Source: Ophiocordyceps camponoti-saundersi (nom. inval.)
Taxonomy: Eukaryota > Ascomycota > Sordariomycetes > Hypocreales > Ophiocordycipitaceae
Assembly (NCBI GenBank): GCA_003339415.1
Contig: PDHQ01000304.1
Location: 2,717-39,855 of the forward strand
Length of the DNA stretch: 37,139 nt
Direction of reading: 5' to 3'
Of this stretch, positions 21,457-30,345 are shown in pieces. The stretch's first letter is position 1, and the number at the start of each line of letters is the position of its first letter. A program made the translations under genes and the position numbers. Below the pieces are notes generated by a model that made no database searches, was not told where the DNA came from, and worked only from the letters and a program-made list of their open reading frames with translations.

Positions 21457-22930
21457 ATGCGTGCGCTCACAACCACGACGACCACCACCACCAACAGTCT
21501 CCGGGCGCCGTTCCTACAACTGCGGCGCCGTCCGAGTTGTTTCCTGCTGACGACGACGACGACGACGACGCGACGCTGCCTCTCTTCCAAGCACCCGAAA
21601 GGCTTCACGGCGCCGACGTCGGACGAGCTAGACGAGCTACGGGGGCGGGTCAACGACTTCACGCGACGATGCATCACGGCCGAGGTGGCGGCGGCGACGG
21701 ACCGGAGCAACTCGTTCCCGCACGACATGTGGCGCAAGCTGGGCGAGGCCGGCCTCCTCGGCATCACGGCGGACGAGGACGTCGGCGGTCTCGGGATGGG
21801 ATACCAGGCGCACTGCGTCGTCATGGAGGAGATTTCCAGGGCGTCCGGCTCGATCGGGCTCAGCTACGCGGCGCATTCGCAGCTTTGTGTCAACCAGCTT
21901 CAGCTCAACGGGTCGGACGAGCAGAAGAGGAGGTTCCTGCCCGGCTTGATTGCGGGCGAGTCGGTCGGGGCGCTGGCCATGTCGGAGTCGGGCGCCGGTA
22001 GTGACGTCGTCGGTATGAGGACGACGGCTAGGGAGGTGGACGGCGGTCAATCTTACGTCCTCAACGGGAGCAAGATGTGGATCACCAACGGGCCCGACGC
22101 CGACGTCATCATCGTCTACGCCAAGACGAAACCCGAGGCCGGATCGCGCGGCATCACGGCCTTTATCGTCGAGACCAAGGCGGCTTCGGGCTTCGCCTGC
22201 GCTCGAAAGCTAGACAAGATGGGCATGAGGGGTAGTAACACGGGCGAGCTGACGTTTGACGAGGTCAAAGTACCCAAGGAGAACGTCCTCGGCGCCGTGA
22301 ACGGTGGCGTGACGGTTCTGATGGAAGGGCTCGACCTCGAGAGGCTGGTCCTCTCGTCCGGACCGCTGGGTCTCATGCAGGCCTCGCTCGACCTCGCCTT
22401 ACCCTTTACGCACCAGCGGAAACAGTTCGGGCGGCCGATCGCGCATAACCAGCTCGTTCAGGGCAAGCTCGCGGACATGTACACCAAGCTACAGGCTTCG
22501 AGGGCCTACACGTACGCCACGGCCAGGAAGGTGGATGAGCTCGGCTCGGTTAGGACGCAGGATTGTGCTGGGGCTATACTCTATTCTGCGGAGAGGGGGA
22601 CGGAGTGCGCGCTTGATTGTGTGCAGTTGTTGGGGGGGATGGGGTACGTTGAGGAGATGCCGGCTTCGAGGTTGTTGAGAGAGTTGAGTTTTATTCCCCT
22701 TCCCCCCCCCCCCCCCCTGCCCCCTTTTTTATTCTCTTTCTTTCCTACCTCTCACTTTGTTGTGAAGGTCTGAGAAGAAGGAGGAGAAGAAGAAGAAGAA
22801 GAAGAAGAGAGCTGACGAAAAGGATTTACTTTGCAGTGCCAAGTTGTATGAGATTGGGGCTGGAACTTCGGAGATTCGGAGGATGGTTATTGGTCGTGCT
22901 TTTAATAAGGAGTTTGATGAGGGGAGTTGA
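21457..22930 (+). CDS. ivdA: Isovaleryl-CoA dehydrogenase
   Basis: Exons 21457-22682 and 22837-22930 give 439 residues. The 154-nt intron (GTTGAG...TTGCAG, with a CTGAC branch site) restores [19 protein letters not shown] at the C-terminus. The enzyme is a mitochondrial FAD acyl-CoA dehydrogenase that oxidises isovaleryl-CoA to 3-methylcrotonyl-CoA, the substrate of the divergent MCC gene. Visible hallmarks are [19 protein letters not shown] and KMGMRGS. The catalytic Glu is in GLDLERLVL (E295), the isovaleryl-type location, with Ala in the loop position that carries Glu in medium-chain enzymes. The first 50 residues form a basic, Thr-rich leader with no acidic residue before KHPKGF. I start at 21457 because the frame upstream reads leader-like sequence; an in-frame ATG at 21253 is less likely. 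The donor GTTGAG is unusual and the intron contains a C run and GAA repeats. Confidence 0.93.
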
Positions 22931-23592
22931 GGTTGGTTGGTTGGTTGGTTTGGGTATTGGGTGAATGATGCGGGACGGGAGACGAGGTTATGGGGGTTGG
23001 TTTATGTGTGATTCTGCATTGCATCGTACATACATACATACATAGGTATACAAGGTGGTAGGCAGGTAAGAGTAGATAGAAAGAAGCTAGGTAGGCCGTC
23101 TATACAGAGACGGAGGATGTCACTGGGTGATGAGGTTTGGAGTCCATCGATCGTCTGAGGTAGACTTTGGTTACATGGAGTGAGTGAGGGTCGTCGTATC
23201 TGTGCAGTTGCTGCTGCGACTGTGGACTATTGCGGGCCAATTGCGACTTGTGAAAGAGAGAGAAACAGAGCTTCATAAAAAGAAAAGGGCAAGCATATTT
23301 AGTGTATATGTACGGACGTATAATTGTATATATGGACGAAGTTGTAGTAGGAGTAGGGCGTAGGAATAGGACTGTATGTAGGAGTATGTATTACCCCTCC
23401 GGACCCCTCGCTGCTCTCACCCCCTCTCTTCCCCCGCAAGGGGTCAATTCCTCTACACTAAGCTTATTTCTCCTCCTCCTCCTCCTCCATAGCTGCTCTG
23501 TCTTTACCATCCATTGAGTGTGTATCAGTGTTTTTCTTATTAATCTCATCATCTTCATTGTTATTGTGACTGTCATCACTCATCGTCTATCC
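22931..23592. other. Intergenic region
   Basis: Contains GGTT repeats just after the ivdA stop, an ACAT microsatellite at about 23030-23044, and CTC repeats near 23470-23490 that probably lie in the leader of the next gene. No gene is supported. Confidence 0.6.
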
Positions 23593-23682
23593 ATGGCAAC
23601 TTCATTCGTCTTCTCAATGACGCCTCTACTACTCCGCCGAGCTGCCATGGCGGGGGCGAGTAGACGACGACGACCAACGACG

Positions 23683-23716
<34 letters not shown>

Positions 23717-24969
23717 TCATCAGTCGCATCTCATCACGCGGCCTACACAGCAGCAAGCCGATTCGTCAACAAAACAACGACGATAAACCCGGGAAATACG
23801 CGCGGACGGACGCAAAAGTCGAGGTCGAATACCCCCGAGAAGGAGACCTCCCGCCTTCGAAGCCCGTCCGCGGCTTGCCGGGACAGTACGTCAAGCCAAC
23901 GCTGGCCAGCTTCTCGCTCGATGGCAACGTCGGCGTCGTCACGGGCGCGGCTCGAGGGTTGGGATTGGTCATTGCTCAGGGCATGGTTTATTCGGGGGCG
24001 AATGTTGCGCTCGTGGATATGAATAGTATGTACGGATACAAGGGACGGCATCATACTATCTATCTTGTTGATTCTGTTGGGAGACTGACGTCATTTGCTT
24101 GTGTATAGAAGAGGAGGCGGAGAAGCAGGCGGTGTTGTTGGCGGAGGCATTTGCGAGGGAGAATCCCAACGCAGAGCGGTAGGTGTCCCATCTCCATCTC
24201 TCTCCTCTCTTTTCCCTGATACATACATACATGTGTGTCTTTTTTTTCTTTTCCCCAACACAAAAACAACAGGCAACCGTCGGTATCGGCCCACTACGCC
24301 GACGTATCGGACCCGGCGTCGGTGCAGGCGTGCGTGGACGAGGTGATTGGCCGTCACGGCAAGATCGACAACCTCGTGACCTCGGCCGGCTTCACCGAGA
24401 ACTTCGAGGCCATCAACTACCCGATCGAGCGGATGAGGAAGCTGTGGTCCGTCAACGTGGACGGGACCTTTTTGTTCGCCACGGCGGTGGCCCGTCAGCT
24501 GATGGAGAGGAAGAGCGGAGGTAGCATGGTTTTGATTGGTAGCATGTCTGGTGCCATCGTGAATGTGCCGCAGCCGCAAGCGTGAGTCTGTTTTTTTTTT
24601 TCCTCTTCACCTTTATTTCGGACTTCATCTCTTTCAGGGAAACTGATGAGGTTATGGTTGGGGGAAAAAAGTCCGTATAACGCGGCCAAGGCTGGGGTTC
24701 GTCACCTCGCCGCTTCGCTGGCGGTCGAATGGGCTTACGCGGGTATTCGCGTCAACTGCATCTCGCCCGGTTACATGCTCACGCCGCTTACGCAGAAGAT
24801 TCTGGACGATAATCCGGATCTCAAGCAGAAGTGGACGCTGCTCATTCCGCAGGGGAGGATGGGTCAGCCGCAGGACTTGATGGGACCCGTCACGTTTTTG
24901 TTGTCGAGTGCCAGCCAATACGTGACGGGGGCGGACATTCGCGTCGACGGCGGCTATACCGTCACCTGA
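23593..24969 (+). CDS. Short-chain dehydrogenase, arabinitol/mannitol dehydrogenase type, probably mitochondrial
   Basis: Four exons (23593-24025, 24109-24178, 24273-24581, 24672-24969) give 369 residues. All introns are GT-AG, 83-94 nt. A classical SDR core of about 260 residues has the cofactor motif TGAARGLG (117-124), a TSAG variant of NNAG, and catalytic residues S260, Y273 and K277 (SMSG, then YNAAK). The D in VALVDMN at the end of the second strand favours NAD over NADP. The PQPQAPYNAAKAG stretch resembles D-arabinitol 2-dehydrogenase, sorbose reductase and mannitol dehydrogenase relatives. The exact substrate is not decidable from sequence. About 100 residues precede the core, opening with an Arg-rich segment and a long Ser run, typical of a mitochondrial leader. 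It follows ivdA in the same direction, 662 bases away. Later in-frame ATGs at 23617 and 23647 are alternative starts. Confidence 0.88.
23683..23714 (+). repeat. (TCA)n coding microsatellite giving a Ser run
   Basis: About ten tandem TCA units inside exon 1 encode a run of about eleven Ser in the leader of the short-chain dehydrogenase, upstream of the catalytic domain. Confidence 0.9.
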
Positions 24970-25801
24970 TTATTTTTTTTTCTTTCTGTGTCTCTCACTC
25001 TCTTATATGTACGTGTCCATACATGCATACATATGTAGTCCGTACATATGTATCCGTACGGAGTATCCGTATGCCTTTTTTTTGGGGGGGGGGTCGACAC
25101 GTCAGCCACTGACTGAAATCACGTTGGCGAGGAGAGAAGAAGAAGAAGAAGAAGAAGAAGAAGAAGAACAACAAGGTGAACGAACAAAGCCCCGGGTCGG
25201 CCCGCATAAGAAAGGAAAAAAAAGAATGGGAAGAAAAAAAAATGACTCGTCACATGTCAGCCTGTGTGTGAGTGAGATTCGGGCGCCATGTCCGATGGGA
25301 TGGGATGGATGGGCGTCTCAATCTCAGAGACATGACAGGGGTAACTTGTAAGGAGGGGGGGGGGATTACTCGAGTCGGAAAAAGGCCATCTTTTCTTTTC
25401 TTTTCCTCGTCCGAATCGGCTGGACCGAACAGACGGGATTTTGTTTAGAAAAAGAGATGATGGAAAAGCAAGCAAAGGAACCTTGTGGTCATTCTTTCGT
25501 CATTCGTGTGTGCACATACATATGTATGTATGTACAAAAAATGAGGACTTGAAAGCTAACGTGACACGGTGACTGGTATAGCCCGCCGCCTCTGTATCCG
25601 TATCCGTAGAGGGTATCCGTACAATGCATACAGGGCGGGCTGGGCCCTGATCGGCGGGGGCAGCCAGCAGCCAGCCAGCCAGCAGCGCCTTGTGTATCGC
25701 CTAAACCTTTTTTTTTTTTTTGCCCCTCTCGTTTTTCCCCCTCCCTCCCTATTGTAAGCAATTGCCCTGTTTTGCTTCTCCGTTGCCCTTGTATCTGGCC
25801 A

Positions 25802-25804
<3 letters not shown>

Positions 25805-25854
<50 letters not shown>
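25805..25854. repeat. (CT)25 microsatellite
   Basis: Fifty bases of pure CT dinucleotide end directly at the TACCTAGGTA palindrome. It lies about 1.25 kb ahead of the AreA-like gene start, probably within its promoter. Confidence 0.95.
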
Positions 25855-25856
<2 letters not shown>

Positions 25857-25863
25857 CTAGGTA
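25854..25863. promoter_or_regulatory. 10-bp palindrome TACCTAGGTA
   Basis: A perfect palindrome joining two TACCTA half-sites with no spacer, followed by GGTACC. It is the compact version of the inverted repeats at 6312, 14374 and 35855. Confidence 0.4.
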
Positions 25864-27099
25864 GGTACCTATCTACGCTGCACGTCGTGTGACTTGATCA
25901 TCGTCATCACCATCATCACCATCATCTCTTCTCGCCCATATCCTACCCCTCCTCTCTTCGAAAGCTATCAGGCAAGTACCACATATCCATCTACCGTCTA
26001 TCCGTACATACTAGGTAGTTATGTGCTGTTCATCTGCTCCTCTTCTCCTCCTCTCCTTTCTTCCCCCCTCCCTCTCCTTTCATTCCCCTTTCGCTTCATC
26101 ATCTTTTGCTGCTATTCTCTTCTACTTTCTTCCCCGTTCATCTCTTCTTTCCCCGCCTCCCCCTTTTTTTTTCCTTCCATCGAGAAAAAGGAGAAGAATA
26201 GTCTCTCCGTTTCCGTCAGGCCCCTTTTTTCCCAACCAAGATACCTACATACTACATACTACATACTACATACAGACATACAGACATGGACAAGAGTCTC
26301 TGAATCTGCTTGCAAAGAAGAGCAAAATCCTCGTCAGACACATACATATGTATGTACATACATACACTCCGTCTTGTCTCTCTCTCTCTCTCTCTCTCTC
26401 CTCGCCAGCAATCCTACCCCTCCTCACTCTTTTCTGCCTCTCCAAGCTCTCTATTCTCTGTTTCTGCCCCTGGCTGGCTGTACCTACCACCTGTATACTA
26501 CCTAAACCCCCTCCCCCGCGATTCGGCCGCCTGACACATACAACACACACACACAACCCCCATTTCCCCTTGCGCGTGCGCCGCCCTCTTCCTCTTCCTC
26601 CTCCTGCTTCTCCTCCTGCTCCTCCTCCTCCTCCTCCTCCTCCTCCCCCCTCCCCCTCCTACCCGAAACCGCAAGAGGAAAAAAAAAAAAAACTGACAGG
26701 CCCCAACCGCGCAGTCCTTTATGACTGACGCCGTCGCACTTACGGATACACAGCAGCAACCATCCTTCGCGTCTGTCATAAGCTCCTCAGCCCTGTCGTC
26801 AGCTGCTCGCTTGTTGCGCCCCGACCGATCCGTCACCGAACCCGTCGTCGTCGGTTCCTCGTCGCCGACGACGCGCCTTCGGATGCCCGCTGCGCCGACG
26901 CCTCCTCCGTTCTTGCGCTGCACCGAGCTGTGCTGTGCCATGATGCTGCCGCTGTCATCACGCCACATACCATAGACAACAGAAGAAGCACAAGAAAAGA
27001 GGGACAAAAGAAAAAGAAAAGCAAAATAAGAAACAAGGCCCTGTTTAAGATATATAAAAAAAACATCCCTGTCCTTTCCGGACAAGGGCTCCCCTGTCG

Positions 27100-28768
27100 A
27101 TGGAGCCGTCGCCAATGATGCTGCCTAAGGGCATTGTCATTAATACGGCAAAGGTTTACGACGAGGTCGCAAACTTCTCCATCGTCCCGGCCGACAGGAT
27201 CTGGGAGCTATGGCATGGTATGTACATTCTCTCTGTTTCTCCCCTGCACAATCGCGCCTCGCCCTGACTGAATCCCCCCCCCCCCCCCGGTCCCATGCTG
27301 CAGTTTACACCACCACCAACAAGAGACTACGAGATCCTACTGCCTGCCGCCTCGAGAATTTCTGGTGGCACGTCTGGGGCAGCGATCGCCGCCTACTCAG
27401 CGGCTGCACCCTCGCCCGCCTGTACGAGCACATCTCCGACGGTCCGACCATCGCGCCTCTTCAAGGGCCCCCGAACCGATGGGAAGGCCCGGATGTGAGT
27501 TTTTTTTCGCCGCCTTGGTCGCCCGATGCTAGCCGCCCCCTGACACTCTTTGTTTGACAAAGGCACCTCGGGTCACGAGGCAGCTTATCGTCGCTCATCT
27601 GAGCAACGAGCGAGACGGCCAACAGCCGGGCCGTCCCCCGCCGCCGCCTGCGAGGCCGAGCAACACCTCCGTCAAGAGCCTTCCGTCCCCGAGCGCCTCG
27701 CGTCCCCCCGCCCTGCATCCGATCTTGAAAAAGTCGAGGAGGCCATCCTCATCGGGACCTCGACCCACAGCCCGAGTCATTTCTCCCCACGATTCTCCCG
27801 AAGACGACGATTACGAGGACCAGGATGCCGACGATAAGGACACCGACCTTGCTTCGTCGAGTAGCACCGTCGTCACCGTCATCGACAGGTCTATCCCGCC
27901 GCCGCCGCCGCCGCCAGCCCCGCCGCCGGCCAAGAAGAAGCCGGCACAGGCAGGCAAGAAGTTTGTCGTGCCGTCGACCACGGCCAGGAGACGACCCGTT
28001 CTCCCCAGAAGGACTAGCTCGCAGTCCACGGGAGAGCCGGCCACGGAGGCGCCGCGGGAAGCCGTTTCCTCCTCGTCGACGGGTGCTCCCCGAGCCGCCG
28101 GTCAACAGCCTCTGCGGCCAGTATCACCCATCCCCGAACGGACGCGCGGCCACGACGCCACCGCAGACGAGACGCTCGCTCCTCCCAGCGCAAAAGCTCT
28201 CGGCAAGCGACCGGCCCTGACGACGCGCCATTCCTCGGATCGCAAGGGCAGCGGACGGAGTCTATCGTCGACTTGTCTGGATCGTCGTGCGCGCCAACAA
28301 CAGCAACAGCAGCAGAAAAAGACGACATTGCCTAGGGCGCAGTCGTTTGTCGACGAGTCCAACCCGCCCAAGGTGTCTCGGGCCGTCTCCGACACGCCGT
28401 CGTCGCCCGCCAAGCGGCCCGTCGCCATGAACCGCGCCCAGTCGACGCACGGCGACACGTACGGCCGCGGCTCGGACGCCCGGAGCATAAGCCAGGGGCT
28501 CTTCACCGGCGCCACGGCCTCGACGACCAACGTCGCGGCCCAGGGCACCATCATCGACCAGGCCGGCTCCCTGCCGACGTCGAGCATCACGGACACGCCT
28601 CCCATGGTCTCCCCTTTGGGCTCGTCGCTGCTGGACTCGCGCCTGACGCCGACGCAGCCGGATCCGTCGCCTCGGGTGCCGATGGCGAGGACGAGGAGCC
28701 AGTTGACGCTCCTGCTCGAACGCGAGAAGGAGAGGGCGGCCACCGACAAGTCACGCTTCAAAGGGTAG
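27100..28768 (+). CDS. AreA-type N-terminal domain protein without a GATA finger
   Basis: Exons 27100-27217, 27304-27494 and 27563-28768 give 504 residues. The introns are 86 and 68 nt, and the first contains a C run before its acceptor. Residues about 34-66 (WELWHVYTTTNKRLRD...RLENFWWHVWG) match the short GATA-like domain named after the N-terminus of nitrogen regulator AreA (PF08550), followed by LSGCTLARLYEHISDGP and GPPNRWEGP. The remainder is a long disordered Ser/Pro-rich region with PILKKSRRPSSSGPRPTA, SPHDSPEDDD and a C-terminal SQLTLLLEREKERA helix, as in fungal DUF3295 proteins. No Cys4 GATA zinc finger is present, so DNA binding is not expected. Function is unknown. An in-frame ATG at 27115 is an alternative start. 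Confidence 0.8.
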
Positions 28769-30345
28769 CGCTTCCTGGAGTGGCTTGGTGAGGGAGCCGC
28801 CGATTTGTGGTGAACTTTTCTTCGTCTTTCCTGCGCCTTGGTCCTCGTCCTTTTTGTTCTTCTTCTTCTTTCTCTCTCTCTTTGAGTCTTGTCATCCAAG
28901 GTGTTTCTAGGGGTTGGAAAAAGGGAAAAGCGGGGGGGGTAGGGACAAGAGAAAAGCTGGGGTTCGTCTCATTTTCCTTTTACAGCGTGTGCCGGCTTTG
29001 TTTCTCTCTCTTGTTTTGTTCAGAGCATGGCGTTAGAGGAGGCTGGAAGAAGGAGGAGTTCTTCAACCTTGGTCTTGCCCTTTTTTTTTTTTCATTCATG
29101 TTGAAGATGAGGTTGGCAGCGTAAAGAGCGTCTTTATATACTGTTTCTATGCTGTTGTCCTTTTGTGTGTGTGTGTGCTCTTTTCCTTCTTCCCGAGTCG
29201 TCACTTGGTTCACGACGGGGTCGACAAAAGACGAGGTCGGGACGGGATCCGAGATAATAGACGGGGCAAGTTGAAGCCATGGTTGGACCATGTCTGGAGC
29301 ATCATACGAATATACACATACATCTTATCTGTCATACATGTCTACGTATGTACATACAATACCATGCTCACGTACATGCTTGGACGCGCTCGTCTATCAT
29401 AAGACGCAATCAGCTATATATACCTATGTATATAGAACAGATGCATAAGAAAACTGTTGATGATACATGTATAGAAAGATGCTTCATGTTTTTTTCACTG
29501 TCGAATAAGAAAAGAAGCAGCCTCTACCGATTTGCTCTGATTTGAAGATGTGTATGTATTTCCTACCAGCTCGCGAGAATGTATGTATTACCTAGTTTTT
29601 TTTTCCCAACTATGTGTATTTATTTCCCCCCTTTTTCCCCGAGTTATAAAAAGAAGGAAGAGGAAGAGAAATATTTGCTGAACGGAAAAAAAGTAATGGC
29701 TATGATATGTTTGACAAGAATAAATGAAGAAACGAAAAGAGGAAGGAGGAGGAGGAAATAAATAAGAGGTTATAGTGAAAAGGGGGGAAAGATTATAGCG
29801 GGTTTTTCTAGGGGGGGGGGGGGGGGGTCAAGTTAGATGCTGGGGTTGGGTAATAAGGGGTTGTTTGACTTGTGTTTTTTTTTTTTTGAACGTGGGAGTT
29901 GAAGAATGGGGTGTGTGAATGAGATGGAAGGGGGATAAAGGACAACTCGAACAAATAATCTAACCCCTTAAAGCGAAAGAAGAAAGAGAACAAACAGGAT
30001 AAAGAAGAAAAAGAAATAGACGAAAGAGCGGAAGAAATCGAAACATGTATGCTGATGAGATGAACAATGCTGTATATCAAGATGAAAAGGCCAAAGAAGA
30101 ACCAGAAAGGAGACGCATTATGCAGAGATGAGGAGAACGGAACCGGGTCGTAGTACCATCGAAAGCCAACGAAGAGGAAGAAGCAATCTGATTTCCCCAA
30201 GACGAGAAGAGAAAACAAGTTTCCAAGAACAAGGAAGAACGGAGAAGAGAGAAGAAGAAAAAAAACAAGACAGGAAACGGGGAAAGGGGGGGTTGAACAA
30301 AGGTGACCGTCACACAACACACACACACACACACACATCCCTCCC
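28769..30345. other. Convergent 3' intergenic region
   Basis: Lies between the ends of the plus-strand AreA-like gene and the minus-strand disordered-protein gene. It contains T and A runs, a short TG repeat near 29165-29176, a G16 run (29812-29827) and an AC repeat at 30317-30338. No gene is supported. Confidence 0.6.
30317..30338. repeat. (AC)n repeat just past a stop codon
   Basis: A nearly pure AC dinucleotide run ends 7 nt short of the stop codon of the minus-strand gene, so its 3' leader begins with a TG repeat. Confidence 0.85.

Larger units (their letters stand above)
24970..27099. other. Intergenic region with dense repeats and long leader
   Basis: No confident gene. From left to right: TATCCGTA octamers at 25051 and 25064; a GAA repeat (25136-25168); three TATCCGTA octamers at 25595-25621; a (CT)25 run; a TACCTAGGTA palindrome; ACATACT tandem repeats (26243-26270); another CT run (about 26375-26401); and CCT/CTC repeats (26590-26645). 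An 84-residue open frame at 26721-26975 lies ahead of the next gene and may be an upstream ORF. Confidence 0.55.

Noticed and set aside
26498..27115. Minus-strand 205-codon frame before the AreA-like gene
   Set aside because: Built on CCT/GGA repeats read in reverse and overlaps the leader and first codons of a supported gene.
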